Assembly (NCBI GenBank): GCA_014155875.1
Contig: JACEFZ010015069.1
Coordinates: forward strand, 1-64,000
Source: Cepaea nemoralis
Lineage: Eukaryota; Mollusca; Gastropoda; Stylommatophora; Helicidae
Direction of reading: 5' to 3'
Length of the DNA stretch: 64,000 bases
This document shows positions 50,394-62,884 of the stretch, piece by piece. Positions within the stretch are counted from its first letter, which is position 1. Each line of letters opens with the position of its first letter. Below the pieces are notes generated by a model that searched no databases, was not told where the DNA came from, and saw nothing but the letters and a program-made list of their open reading frames with translations. Made by a program: the position numbers and the translations under genes.

Positions 50394-52233
50394 TGTTATT
50401 CCAAAGAGGGGCGGCCACCTGTAAACTGTCCTTATGGTGTCACCGTGTTCGTCTGTACACTCTTGACATCCTGAACAACAACAATGACAGATTACAAGAC
50501 AATGGCATGGTTATTGTGATATCTATGACACTTATATTGTTATCATTTGAAGCTCCCTGGTACTATCCAATCTCAATGTGTTTATAGGTCATCTATTAGT
50601 TTGCCTTGTGGACACAAAACTTTTCTGTTTATTTTATTCTCAAGTTTTCTCAATATGTGTTGTTTCAGCGCCAGCCTTTTTTATTATACCTCGTGGCTAA
50701 CTGGTAACTATCAAGTTCTATCTATGAGATTCACATTGGTCATTCTGTTATACCATTTTATTTCTCGTATTTTGAAGGCACCAGGTAGTTAGTTTCTCAG
50801 CCACGTCTAACCCCATCCTTATTGCACCAGGCATTCCAATTCCAATTCCATTTTCAAAACAAAAATTCCAAATTCGGTCTCGTCTAACCTGCTTCCTCAG
50901 CGGTGGTTATTGTTGAGAGCCGTGGTTTTTGTGGGTTTATTCACCCTGATTCTTGTCTTGTGCACTCTTTCACCAGGCATTAACAAATTCTCCATGTTAT
51001 ATTACAGTGAACAATAGGGACGGCAGTGTCCGTACAACAATAACATCAACGAACTTTATTTTCAAAGTTTCACAATTTGAACACGCAGGCCTGTCTTACA
51101 TTCGGCCCTTTCAATCACTCATCTTACGTTCATTCTTGTGCACGTTACATTCCCATAAGAAAATAGAAGAATCATTGTTAAATGAATGTTGTAAACATAA
51201 ACAATGCCTATTACAATATTATGAGACAGGCAGGCAGGTAGGCAGACACACGTACATACGAACATTCATAATCACATACATTCTTGTACATTCCTGCATA
51301 CATAGTTACATCATTTACCCAAATTCACACAATTATGCACCCACCCAATAACACACAAATATACACTACCTCGCATACACATACACTTTCTCACAATAAC
51401 AAACTGACACATAAACACACGCAAGCACGCATGCACACAGGTAACAACAACAAGCAACAATAACAACAACACCAAAAATAACATCATCATGACTGTGTAT
51501 TTCAGTGTTATCATCTTCTTTGTTTGCCCAACATGTTTGGTGTGGACGTAAATGCATTGTGCCTGTGTATACACCTTTCGACCGACTATTAATTCTAAAA
51601 ATAATAACGACTAATAATGAACAGGCTGATAGGCTAGCATGGAATGCACCTCTTGGTGGTATCTTGCCTATGGACAAGGGGGAGGTGGTCGTGCGCTTGT
51701 GGGACCACGGGGAGAAGGCGGAGGAACAGATTGAGAACCCATGTGTGGAAAGAATGAGAATGTGGGGGATCGGCAGGGGTTCTGGAAGAATCTCAAAACT
51801 GAGAGGGAAGACCAGGAGAACATTTAATCAGATAGCGGTGGGAACGATTGGTAGTATGACTCTTCGCTGGCTGTTGAACGAGGGGACTGAACACGTATGG
51901 GAATGTCCTGAGTGCAGTGATGTCTGTTCGTGACTCAACTCAATTCACCTCTAATTCTCCAGGCAGCGTTATCCTATTTTTTTTAATAAGTTTTTATTGA
52001 GTGGGAAGTAACATATAGCTGTTAGAATTGGAAGTAGTGTATGGCTGTTGGAATGGGAATTCGATAATCTTTGTTGGAGTGGCAAGTCGAGAATTGAAGT
52101 GGACGTCAAGAATGGCTTTCAGTGAGAGAAGTGAAACATAGCGTGTGCAGTGTGAAATACAGTATGGTGTGGTGTATGAAGTCAAATATGACGTTTGGAG
52201 TGGGGAAACAGCATATTGCTGTTTCAGTTATTT
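50394..52233. other. Intron, nothing recognised
   Basis: Unique sequence with CA/TAC-rich stretches (about 51,230-51,440). A 142-codon open frame at 51,505-51,933 resembles nothing I know and has no splice sites that fit the gene, so it is left uncalled. Confidence 0.45.
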
Positions 52234-52470
52234 ACCGGTCTTCCTGGCCTAGGGGTTAACGTCTTTCTCAGTAATCGGTAGCGGTTCTCGCCGCGTTTGT
52301 AACTATGGGGTATGTGAGCGAGTCGCTCAGAAATCAATGGCAAACTACTGAGTGTTATCTTGCCTGGTACATCAACAGCAGCTGAAAAATGCTGATGTTG
52401 ACTGCAACGTCCTGTAAGATATATGCAAAAATGTGTTTTCTTATCCCTTTGATAATGGGTGTGCCGCTTT
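52234..52470 (+). mobile_element. tRNA-derived SINE, copy 1
   Basis: It starts with a good RNA polymerase III A box, TGGCCTAGGGGTTAACG (52,245-52,261), followed about 30 bp later by a decayed B-box region (CGGTTCTCGCCGC). The body (GGGGTATGTGAGCGAG, CTACTGAGTG, ACATCAACAGCAGCTGAAAA, CGTCCTGTAAG) matches a second copy at 53,909-54,125 in the opposite orientation. No long A tail is seen here. Confidence 0.75.
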
Positions 52471-53275
52471 AACACGCCACATCTCTGCCAAGTGTATTAA
52501 TGTAATATATGGGACTAGATACAAGAGATTAACGTATCTAGGTCTGCAAGGCCCATAGTTCCCCAGACCAGCAGGCCAGTACATTCGGGTCTGGTCGAAG
52601 ATCTAGTAACAAACGGGCGGTTGGGTATGAGAGTTCAGGAGGTCAAACTGTTTACTAGCCTCGACTATAAGCAATAAATACGTGAATAAGTGGGACACCC
52701 AGCAGAGCGTGAGTCGCGAACTCCTGCTGCCAGTCTTGTCATGACACGTTTCAGAAGTCATTTCGATTCTGGAATATTCTAGAAGAGGGGAGTTGAATTA
52801 GTCACATTCCATCGCTAAGGATGACGGGATGACGTCATGGGGTTGGGTCAAAGAGAAGAGCGGAGACGACTATTGGAGGTAAGTAAACAAAGTCATCAAT
52901 AGTGAACAGTGGAGGAGAAGAGACTTGTTGTGTGACTGCCACTCTGACGGTGACTATAGCCGCCAAAACCAGATCTAGATCGTACCCAATGATCAGTGAC
53001 TCACAAATCACTGAACTGACGCTCATATTTCTATAAGCCACAGACGTTATGATGGCTGTAATTGCTGTGTTGAATCAACTGAGTACCATATAATTTACTT
53101 ATTTCGTTAATGAAGATTGTTACAAAAAAACTTGTAGCTTCCACCTGTTGGATACTCGTAGCCAACAGTGGATCATTCGTGGATGTTGGTGTAGCGTATA
53201 TCTATAAATTAGGTTGACTCTTATACAATGACACATTGTGTACAATCTCATAAACTGTGCAGCATTACCATACAG
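52471..53275. other. Intron, nothing recognised
   Basis: Unique sequence ending in the acceptor ATTACCATACAG (53,264-53,275). Confidence 0.5.
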
Positions 53276-53497
53276 GTCGCAATATCGCCATCAGACAGCG
53301 AACAAATCAGTCCAGCACCAGGAATGTCCGGATGGACATCAGTGGGCCGGAACTGGTCGTTGATGGCAATACCAACCAGGATTACGCCCGCGGCTCGTGT
53401 AGCCACACCAACCTGGAGACAGATGGGCCATCGTGGCGACTTTTTTTCAACCGGCCACAGATGCTGATCAGGACAGTGATTTACAACAGAGTTGATG
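53276..53497 (+). CDS. Host gene exon 4: N-terminal half of an F5/8-type-C domain
   Basis: A 222-bp exon (74 codons), phase 1 at both ends, with acceptor CATACAG and donor GATG|GTAAGC. The translation begins GRNIAIRQRTNQSST, continues with LVVDGNTNQDY, GSCSHTN and SWRLFFNRPQ, and ends VIYNRVDG. This is the usual start of an F5/8C (discoidin, fucolectin-like) beta-barrel: 'N.A....QSS', 'AVDGN...D', the C-S-H-T motif and the W-x-L aromatic strand. Such domains bind glycans or phospholipids outside the cell. It completes with exon 5. No stops or frameshift are present. Confidence 0.9.
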
Positions 53498-53906
53498 GTA
53501 AGCGTGCAAACCCACACGTGGCCGTAACATTGTACAGCTGTATTTTACACATATAATACCATAGCAGCATTATACCGCCAGTTATGATAAGTGAAATAAC
53601 AGCTATTACAAAAGACATAGCTTAGCATATATTGAGACTGAAATAAACATATATTAAACATGAAATGGCGTATATTGCAACAAAAATAACTCAACAAATA
53701 CTACACATGAAATAACTCAACAAATACTACACATGGAATAACACAAAATATTATATGCATGAAAAGGTCAACATATGTTACAAATGAAATAACTTAATTC
53801 ATTGGAGCATACGTCTGAAAAATTACTATGTGGAAAGGTCTTGCCTTAATTTTGAGTAGTAGCATTCTATCTTTATGAGCCCATAATTCACTAATAGCTA
53901 TCTCTA

Positions 53907-53908
<2 letters not shown>

Positions 53909-53938
<30 letters not shown>

Positions 53939-54125
53939 CCGCATATCCTTTACAGGACATCGCTGTCAACAACAGCATCTTTCAGCTGATTGCTGATTTC
54001 TTAGCAAGATTACGCTCAGTAGTTTTCTATTGCTCTCTGAACGGCCGGCTCACATACCCCGTAAGTTACCAATGCGGTGTGAACCGTTAACGATTCTCGC
54101 GCAAGTGACGTTCCTCACGTGGATA
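53909..54125 (-). mobile_element. tRNA-derived SINE, copy 2, with poly(A) tail
   Basis: The 30-base T run at 53,909-53,938 is the poly(A) tail of a minus-strand copy. The following sequence (TACAGGACATCGCTGTCAAC, CAGCATCTTTCAGCTGATTG, CGCTCAGTAG, GGCTCACATACCCCGTA, GAACCGTTAACG) is the reverse complement of SINE copy 1 with substitutions. The head near 54,095-54,125 is decayed. Confidence 0.75.
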
Positions 54126-57100
54126 TATGGGATTACGGAGAAAGTCCTAAACTCTGAGCCAGGGAGACCGTCTAAGTTTCTGTTAACTAACATTCCTACT
54201 TCTCTCTCTTGTGTGATCTCGTCCCGAGTTGATGATATGTAGTCGTCTATCCTTATGTAACTAGCATCTGTCCATCTTGTTTGAGACACACCTACATTAG
54301 CTTAATCCATGCATTTGGCTTCCGAAATAAGCTTGTCAAATGTCCCTGCTTGATACAGAGTGCGTTCGTTCCACACGTGCATTCTAAGACTACTACTCCT
54401 ACTTTTCAGGTAGATATTGTCAGAATGAACCCTTTCAACATAATGTGGTATTCATTCGTCATTATGCACTTCCGTACTCACAATAGGAGTTGTCTCTTCC
54501 CTGAGCGTATTTACAAAAGCTCATCTTCAGGGGGACCAAGAATGACCCATATCGCGGTTTTCTTTCTGTTGTGATCGCATTCCTGTCTGTGGGATGCTAT
54601 GTGGTGAGGTCCCAATCTCTTCCACAATGGCCATCTATGTTAATTATTGTGTCCTGAACACGCCTCATTGTCACAAAAATAAAACACCGCGTTTAACCAA
54701 TTGATTACTATAGAGACTTTCTGATTAACCGGCCTATCTGCAAAGCCAAAACTATTTTAACTAACAGAGAAAAACAAATTGGATGTCAAAATCCCCAGGA
54801 CGGTCAAAAGTTGCAGCTGCACGTGTTTACATGGGGTCGACAAAATGGGAACATTTGGAAGTGAGTGAGATGAGTCCATACATCGCTTTGACAGTTCATA
54901 AACAGGTCGGATTTAAGCGGAAGTACTCAGCTCGGGTGAAAACAGTCCGTCTGTCATTTAGAGTTCCGGACATCAAGCGAAATGGCAGCTGGGGTTGTCA
55001 CCACTCGACAGAAGATTGGCGGTTTGTTGTGGAAACCCGTTGTTTGGAGCATACAGGAACTCGCTAGCTTGGTGTGGGAGTCAAAACAAGTGATGACAAC
55101 TCTGACATTGATTGAGCCAGGGAGGATAGATTCTTGACAATGGATGATATGCCCAAATAACAACTGTGTGGACATAAAGAATACCGTCACGTGACCAATT
55201 TTAGGTTTTGCCATAAACCATGATTGGGAGAAACAGTGTTGACCAAAACCGTGGATTAAGATGGACGTGTTTGTGGGAGAGCTCTAAAGTGTTAGATTAC
55301 TTTATAATTAACTAGCATGTGTCGTTATGGCAAAGTGTAGCAGCCATCCCGGAATGAGGATAGTTTGCATAAGGTAGTTATATAGTCTAATTAGTCCTAA
55401 TTAATATAGGCAGTAGTCTTGTTAAAACTAGAGTGTGATGATTAGCACTGTTAGTTGAAAACTAGTTAGAGTAGTGAAGTGATAATTGGCTCTGCTAGGA
55501 TGAATAGGATAGCGGGGTGATAATTTGAGAGATTTAAGATGGGGAAAGTGTCCAATGGGGGGATCTTTCAATGGTTTGCCCACTGAAGTTGTGCACTCTG
55601 TTTATGGGTCTTTCCTTGTCATCGCCTGATTCGGACGTAGGTGAGGAGCTACTATGCTCTATGACAGAGTTTAGTTAGCTATAAAATAACTGAGCAAGGC
55701 AATAGGCTTACACTCAGCCGGTAGGATCAGTGACTAGTACTATCACAAGATGTGTTGTTTCTCTCACAGGTTCCATACCAGTTACGAGGAAGTTCAACAC
55801 TGGGTTTGATGAAGTGCAACGTCAATTAGACATAACACCAGTTGGACACAAAAATGTTTCTTACAAAAAAGGAATAACGTCTGAGAAGAAAGATGGTTCA
55901 CCTAAGATGGGTGATGATTGTTAATGCATCACACAGCATAAGAACATTGGTACCTAAACAAGAACATTAAAATATAATAGTCACATGGTGTGATATATTC
56001 TAGTGAAATAGTTCAAAAGACATGATACCTGAACCTAGATAGACACTAGTTAGGTTCAAGTATATTAACAATAACAGTGATACCTAAATACTCACTACAA
56101 AGGATTTGTGCATTCTTTAAGAACGATAGGAAATTATGTGCATTGGGCAACCGGTCCATGATCAGCTGTAATTTACAAACAGTATCTATTTCGGATGATC
56201 AGGAAGATGGATTACCAGGTAGCTACAGATGACAGTCGGTGTCCGGCAGGAGAGATACAGTACCGGGTGAGGTGGACTTGTTCTGACTTAACGTGCTGTG
56301 GTGTGTCCTTGCAAGGATGAACTGACTATGCTATTATCTGAGAGTCCGATCCTACACACATTATAGAACACATCACACATTTTCTTCGCATACACGTCTC
56401 TCGTACATTACACTTTTCTTTTAATAAATTAATCTGTATTAATTTTTAGAAGCAAGAGTTGTTGAATATGTTGCGTTGGGGAAGTATGAGAGGGGGCATA
56501 GTACGACAGTGAGAGAGTGATAGGAAAAGGTGTCCACGGGCTGATGGAGTGTGTTGGACGGAAGCTGGTGGATTCTCCAGGATATTGATAGGAAAGAAAA
56601 ATATTATAATGTGGGTGTTGACTCTCCTCACTCCAGGGACGACACTTTAAAGGAGGACACGACACTCATGTGTGCGAAACACTTTGCCGTTTCGCTTCCA
56701 TCCATCCATCCATTTTGCGAAAAACATAGAAATCTTTCCACCTTGTCAACTAGCCACTATGGCATCGGTTACAATAGTGGTGGTTCATGGTGCGGAAGGA
56801 GTTTGTTAAGTTTCTTTGCGCAAGTGTTACCTGGCCTATCGGTTTGCAGAGCTTGTGCATGTGACGTCAGCTGGGGGAATTGGTTGGCCGGCAGGTTTTT
56901 CTGTGAGTCCGTTTCCCCTGGTTATTTAGTTTGTAAGTGTCGGCTTGGGTACTTCGAGTCGCCTGGATAGATACGTTTGGTGCTGAATTTGATTCGTAGA
57001 TCCATAAACGGCGTCGTAATCTTCATTGGCGTTCCCTCGTGTCGTATCTATCCGCCTACTCAATTTCGGAAGTTCTATCCTCCCATTCCTGTTCGGCAGC

Positions 57101-57480
57101 TATGGTTGCTATGTCTTTCTCTTCTTGGCTCTGGTTGTCTTCACATGTGTCGATAACCTGCTTTCGATTTTCTTCGGGTGTCTGGCGGGATTCTGGTTTT
57201 CCCTTCAGCTGTTTGGGCATCCTGGCTGGACTGCTAGCTTCAGCTTGTTGTTTTGATTGGTCTGTGGCTTGGCTCCATCATGCATCTTTTTTCCTCCATT
57301 TGATGTAGTAGTTGTTTTTTTTTTTATTTTTTTTGGTCTTTAGAAGTGTTTCGATTTTTTCTTGTTGGGTTTCATCTTGCTTCATTTTTTTCTGAGATCT
57401 TTTTCGTGTCTTCTGCTGGTTTGATTTAGCTTGATCCCCTTTCAATTTTTAGCCTTTCTCTCTCCGCCGTGATGTCTCGT
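54126..57480. other. Intron, nothing firmly recognised
   Basis: Long unique stretch. Open frames at 54,281-54,574, 54,783-55,067 and 55,730-55,924 match no family I know. From about 56,990 to 57,480 the minus strand is A-rich and encodes lysine/glutamate/glutamine-rich broken frames, possibly the N-terminal part of a LINE ORF1; this is uncertain. Confidence 0.45.
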
Positions 57481-57491
57481 AGGATATCTTA

Positions 57492-58235
57492 GGATATAAA
57501 ACGCCTATATTCACTCCAGAAAAGGGCAGCGCGTTTAGTTAATGGTGAAAAGCTTATCGACAATTCTAACCTACATAAACGTCTCCGATCACTGCCACTC
57601 CACAAGCGCCTACTTTTTAATAAGGCCAAACTAATTCACAAAATCCTATTTGAAAATGCTCCAAGCTACCTTTGGCCATTGTTTAAATATAACGCTAGAC
57701 GCAGCGAACGACTAAATATACTTCATGTCCCTAAACCTAGGACAGACTTATATAAAACAAGCTTAGCATACTCTGCCGCTCAGTTGTGGAACAATTTTCC
57801 ACAAGAAATCAAAGAGACCACCAATCATTATACATACATTCGCAACCTGTTTGAACACTACCTTAGTACAGACTACATTCCCCCATAAACAATAACACAA
57901 AAAGACAATAATGGTAACTTATCTCAAACGACAACTAGCCAAAAACATTCCCTTATGTATGGCACGTTACACCCTCCTTAGGTATTTATAATGTCCATGT
58001 TAAACACTGCCTCAGTGAGCCATTTGTTATTGATTATTTTTCATGCGTTTTAATGCTATTGTTCTTTTGTTGTCAAAATTTGCTTTATAAGTGATGTTGA
58101 ATGAAAGAATGTATGTGAGGAAATAGAGAAGAAGGGCAGAATGTCAGACGGGCCTGCATGCCCAATTCTTAACCCTTTGAAAATAAAGACTTTCGTTCGT
58201 TCGTTCGTTCGTTCGTTCGTTCGTTCGTTCGTTCT
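57492..58235 (+). mobile_element. 5'-truncated LINE: ORF2 C-terminus, 3' UTR and (TTCG)n tail
   Basis: An open frame from about 57,498 to the stop at 57,886-57,888 encodes the C-terminal end of a LINE ORF2: LYSLQKRAARLV, LPLHKRLLFNKAKLIHKIL, NAPSYLWPLF, HVPKPRTDLYKTSLAYSAAQ and LWNNFPQEI. This is the pattern seen after the RT in CR1/Jockey-like elements. The 3' UTR ends ATGTCAGACGGGCCTGCATG ... AACCCTTTGAAAATAAAGA and passes into about ten TTCG repeats (58,194-58,234). Related 3' ends are at 9,757-10,385 and at the right edge of the window. Confidence 0.85.
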
Positions 58236-58261
58236 TCATTCTTCTTTGTCGTCTGGATCAT

Positions 58262-58950
58262 TTACTCCACCTCTTGTTTGATGTTTTTCTGTATCGACAT
58301 TATTTCACCTAGCAGTTTTTCACCGTCGCTGGTTTGTGCCGGTGTTTGAAGTAGCTTGATTTGATTTCTTAGCTTGTTTATCTGGATTTGTAAATGCGAT
58401 CTTTCCCTTTGCGAGATGCACTTGGCTGTCTCGCACCTCCGCATTGCGTCCGTATATGGTGTCTTTGTGGTAATGGCGATCTTTAATACGTCTCTGCATC
58501 TTTGCAGGTACGGGTAGCCCAGGTATCTTGCTCCATGCTTGCCCAGGCAGTTCGCGCACTTTCTTTTGTTGCTGCATGCTCGGAAGACCGTGTCCAGCGT
58601 GGCCAGCGGACACTTCTTGAAGGCGTGATGATCGGCGCAGTTCTTGTAGATTTCCGTTTTACTGCGACTTGTTGCTCTGCTGTGATCGGCTCTTTGGCAT
58701 CTGAAACATTGAGTTATTCTTGGAATGAATCCTTCAGGCTGTTGTATATTCTTGTTTATCGATACCTGGCGTGGTATCTCGCTGCCTCAGTCGTCACCAC
58801 CGCTAGCTTCGCCTTCAAGATTCGGATGTTGAGATTCTCTTCTTGTAGCTGCTTCAGGATTTATTCGTCTGACAGCTTCACTTGAATACGTTTGACAACC
58901 CATTTGAGTGTCTTTGTGTCGGTGTTTCCGACTCTGGTGTCTTTCTCCTC
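58262..58950 (-). pseudogene. LINE ORF1 (gag-like) with zinc knuckles, 3' part
   Basis: On the minus strand a continuous frame from about 58,735 to the TAA at 58,262 shows three cysteine/histidine clusters: CFRCQRADHSRA, NCADHHAFKKC and KCANCLGKHGARYLGYPYLQ, followed by KTPYTDAMRR. This is the nucleic-acid-binding end of LINE ORF1 proteins. Upstream, frames such as LKQLQEENLNIRILKAK look like a coiled-coil part with a stop and a frame shift. Its end lies 27 bp from the TTCG tail of the plus-strand LINE, so one element probably inserted into the other at the ORF1/ORF2 boundary. Confidence 0.75.
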
Positions 58951-59334
58951 CTTATTCTCAGCTGTCTTGGCTCTTGTCTGTGGTGGGTTGTTGTCGATCT
59001 TCCTCGTGGTACCTTCAGTAATAGCTGTAATTTCAGGTTCTTTGTTGCAGGTTAGATGTAAGTTCTATCGGCTCGTCTTCTTACGGTTTTAGCGGCTCCC
59101 AAGCTGCACATCTTGTGAGTTTGATGTTTCTTGATGCTGGTGTTGCCCCGTGACATTAATCTTCCCCCGTATCAGGCTTCTTCAACTTGTTCTGGATAGC
59201 GCTCCGCAAGTGTGAATGACAAATTTATTGTGCAAATGTGTTTCTCTTTCAAAGCCGTTGATCTTTACAGTTTCATCCGCCTTGTTCACCGTCCCAGTCT
59301 TTTGTGTACTGGGATATTGACCCTACTTTTTGTG
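58951..59334. other. Unassigned, possibly 5' part of the minus-strand LINE
   Basis: No clear homology. It is continuous with the ORF1 remnant on the minus strand and ends where the 5' sequence of LINE C begins. Confidence 0.4.
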
Positions 59335-62300
59335 CCAGTTCTTAGTCAGATATGACTGAGCTACCGTATGAGAGTAGACGGTGCTACCTGCTTTCTGTTA
59401 GCGCCGAATGTTGGGCTATGCCTACCAAACCTGACACCCCACGTCGTATCAACGGCTGCGAGCGGAAGAGTGCAGTTTGGAGGGTACAAACCCTACCCTG
59501 GTGCGAGGAAATGTAAGCCAAAGACAAAATGTCGTGGCAGGACATACCAGGCCCTAAGCCTTGGTTGGAAGCTGGTCTAGGATCGAAGCTCCGATAGGAG
59601 GACAGTTAGAGCATTGCTTCGCTGATCCGGCAGTTTCTGCAGGTTGTCTTGTTCCCGATGTATTGGTATTACCATTTCTCTGGAGTGAACTAGGCAGGCC
59701 GAGAGAGGAATCATACTGCATGGGCAACACATGGTCTAAATATTTTAGTCCAGGCTATGTGCTATAGAGAGGTGTAACTCCATCCCTGGTCTTAACAGGT
59801 CTCGGAATCAAAGCGAAAGGTTGCAGTTACGGGTTATAAATCCTTGTCAATTGACCTAGACACGGGGCGCCACGGGTTGCCTCTGACGGTGGGAGACACC
59901 TACAGATGTAACTGATCAGCTACCGCCCGCCTCAAGCTGGCCAGTCCCTGGCCAGCTGGGTGCTGATCCTCCACAGCCTGCCTGCTTCAATGGGTGCTTG
60001 GGGCTAGGACAAAATCTGCATTTCAGGCTGTAAAATCAATACACCAGGTACTACTAAAAATAGTAACCTCAAGCTACCGCTTGCAACCTGGAACGTTAGA
60101 ACTGTGTGTCCATAGTATTCCACTGACCTCACAAATATTGACGATGTTAGAAAAAAAGCTGTGATTGATGCCAATCTCATTGACATTAACATTGATATTG
60201 CTGGCCTGCATGAGACTCGCCTCGCTGAGGAATGTCACTTAGAGTACACAATTATTTATTTATTTTTTAACGGTAGAGGGTGGGCAGAAAAAAAGGCAAC
60301 TTGATGTGGTCTTTGCAGTGAAGAATTCGCAACTGGGAATGATTGATATTCCAGCTGGAGGTAATGAAAGACTAGTATCCCTTCGCTTGGCGACATCTTG
60401 TGGTTTTGCCACCATTATCACTGCATATGCACCGACACTCGATTCCTCTGATGATGTGAAGGATTCGTGTTATGAAGAGTTAGACTCTGTGATCAAGGCA
60501 GTTCCAAAATCCGACTATAATTTATATGCTCGGTGATTTCAATGCTCGTGTGGGCAAGGACTCGAGTTCATCGCCAATGTGCCATGGAAAATACAACACC
60601 GGTGGCATGAATGAAAATGGGCACAGCTACAGGAGCGTTGCACTAGAAATGACCTATGTATTACAAATACCTGTTTTAAAACAAAATAGCTGCATAATGT
60701 CACATGGAAACATCCAAGATCCGTTCATTGACATAAGCTGGACTTCGTCATCACACGGAGACAACGTCTGAACCAAACATCATTAACTCGTAGTTACCAC
60801 AGTGCTGACTGTGACACAGATAATTCTTTGGTTGTTGCAAGAGTTATAGACTGAAACCAAAGAGAATTTACACAGATAAACACAAATCTAGCCCCATGAT
60901 TAACATTATTAACACCCCGGATCCTGATAAGTGCTTTGATTTCCAAAAGTAACTTGAAGACGCTTTCACTGATACATCAGACAATTGTACAGCAAGTGAA
61001 AAGTGGGTAAACGTAAGGAAACTCTTTATAAAACAGCGGTAGGGGTTTACGGCAATGTGGATCATAAGGGGCAGGATACTGCAGCCCTTGATGGATAAAA
61101 AGAAGATAGCTCTCTTAAGAAACAAGGAAATAACAACGCGTAACACTTTCAGTAAGTTGAAGAAAGCTAGGAAGGATGTGCGAAAGGCTTCCAGGCAGTG
61201 AGCAAATGACTGTTGGAGTCCATTCAAAATGCAAATGATAAGGGAATCATCAGAAGCATGTATAAAGGGATAAAGAAAGCCTGTTGTCCAATGATCAAAA
61301 GAAGTGCATCACTAAAAACCTTGACTGGGGAAATCATCAATGATAAGAAACAGCAAATGGACAGATGGGTAAAGCACTACTTGGAGCTTTACTCAAGTGA
61401 TACCAAACTAGCGGATGATGTCCTCAACGCCATAGAGGCCCTGCCAACTTTTTACAACCTGGAGACACTTCCCAACATAACAGAAGTTAAGTATGCCATA
61501 AATAAACTTGCATCTGGCAAAGCTCCAGGTAAGGATACGATTTCAATAGAGGTTATCAGAAGTGGGCAAGACAAACTCACTCTACAGATACACCAGCTAA
61601 TAGAGCTATGCTGGCGAGAAGGACAAGTCCCACAGCATTTCAAAGACGCAAGCATCATAGCATTGTTCAAGAGCAAGGGAGATTAGAGAGACGGTAACAA
61701 CTATAGGGGTATCTCACTTATGTGTATTGTTGGGAAAGTATTTGCCAGAATTGTTCTGCGCAGACTTTAAGTCCTAAGAGATCATGTCTACCCCGAATCA
61801 CAGTATGGTTTCTGACAGAACCGGTCTACCATTGATATGATATTCTCATTGCGATAATTGCAAGACAAATTACGTGAACAGAATCAGCCACTGTTTATTG
61901 CTTTCATCGACCTCCAGCGGCATTTTATTTGGTCAGTCGTGAAGGTCTGTTCAAGACACTAAAGAGGATTGGCTGCCCACTATCTCTTCTGTCCATTGTG
62001 GAATCGTTCCACACAGGCATGAAGGGTATAATCAATTTGATGGTGCAACTTCAGAAGAGTTTGAAATCAAGAGGGGAGTTAAGCAAGGTTGTGTACTAGC
62101 TCCCACCCTCTTTGGAATATACTTTTCACTTCTACTGAAATAGGCCTTTCGTGATCAGGATGGTTATATACACTTTTACTCACGCTCAGATGGCGGACTC
62201 TACAATGCTCAGAGATTGAAGGCTAAGACCAAAATAAGGAGGGTACTGATCAGAGAGTTGCTTTTTGCAGATGATGCTGCAATTACGACCCACTCTGAGG

Positions 62301-62390
62301 AAGAAATAGTATACTATCTGCATTCACACCAAGTGCCTGTTCTGAATTTGGTTTAATACTTAGCACACACAAAAAAAAAACAACCACATG
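59335..62390 (+). pseudogene. Decayed full-order LINE (LINE C), relative of LINE B
   Basis: The 5' region (59,335-60,100) aligns with that of LINE B, including the 5' hairpin. Endonuclease fragments follow: LATWNVRT near 60,087, HETRLAEE near 60,207, AYAPTLDSSDDVK near 60,422, LGDFNARVG near 60,529 and HGDNV near 60,760. RT fragments come next: KLASGKAPGKD near 61,504, HFKDASIIALFKSKG near 61,636, an NNYRGISL block near 61,697, GVKQGCVLAPTLF near 62,080 and FADDAAITTHSEEE near 62,265. Stops and frame breaks are many, for example TAG at 61,684. The homology stops at about 62,360-62,390, so the thumb and C-terminal finger are missing. It is not functional. Confidence 0.85.
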
Positions 62391-62579
62391 TTGACATGTT
62401 GACTTCTCGTCCTTGACTTGTGGACGTAAATTACAAGTAACCTCAGAAGTGGCAATGGCTTCGCCTGATAGCGAGGAGCATGGTAGTATGGAAATACCCA
62501 AATATGGAATACGCAAAGGCCAGTCGTAGCACGTGTATAGACTACAGTTGAGTTAAATAATTGGCTTTCTCTGTTTCAG
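62391..62579. other. Intron end before exon 5
   Basis: Unique sequence ending in the strong acceptor TTTCTCTGTTTCAG (62,566-62,579). Confidence 0.6.
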
Positions 62580-62798
62580 GAAACGATCGTAACTTCGTTG
62601 GCAACACTTTGGAGACGTTTGACAGATCCTACAACCTGAGCAGTAGTTTTAGGATCACCAGCCCTGATTGCCAGCGCGATATACGAGATCATGTTGCTCT
62701 CCCGGGCTCCCTGGTGACTTCATTCGTTATACACAGACCTACTACTGTTGACTTTTACTATCGTTTATTAAACCTGTGCGAGGTGGAATTATATGGGG
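62580..62798 (+). CDS. Host gene exon 5: C-terminal half of the F5/8-type-C domain
   Basis: A 219-bp exon (73 codons), phase 1 at both ends, with acceptor CTGTTTCAG and donor GGGG|GTGAGC. Joined to exon 4 it reads ...NRVDG-NDRNFVGNTLETF. It ends with the domain's closing strand, LLNLCEVELYGG, where the cysteine is expected to pair with the CSHT cysteine of exon 4. Together the two exons give 147 residues, the normal size of an F5/8C domain. The phase-1 donor predicts at least one more exon, typically an EGF module, to the right of the window. Confidence 0.9.
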
Positions 62799-62817
62799 GT
62801 GAGCTTATGCCTCTCTC

Positions 62818-62823
62818 TCATCT

Positions 62824-62880
<57 letters not shown>
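62818..62880. repeat. (CT)n microsatellite
   Basis: Nearly pure CT repeats starting about 20 bp after the exon 5 donor. Confidence 0.97.
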
Positions 62881-62881
<1 letters not shown>

Positions 62882-62884
62882 GAA

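Noticed and set aside
51505..51933. 142-codon frame
   Set aside because: Longest unassigned frame in the introns, but I see no known motif. It cannot be told from chance without a search.
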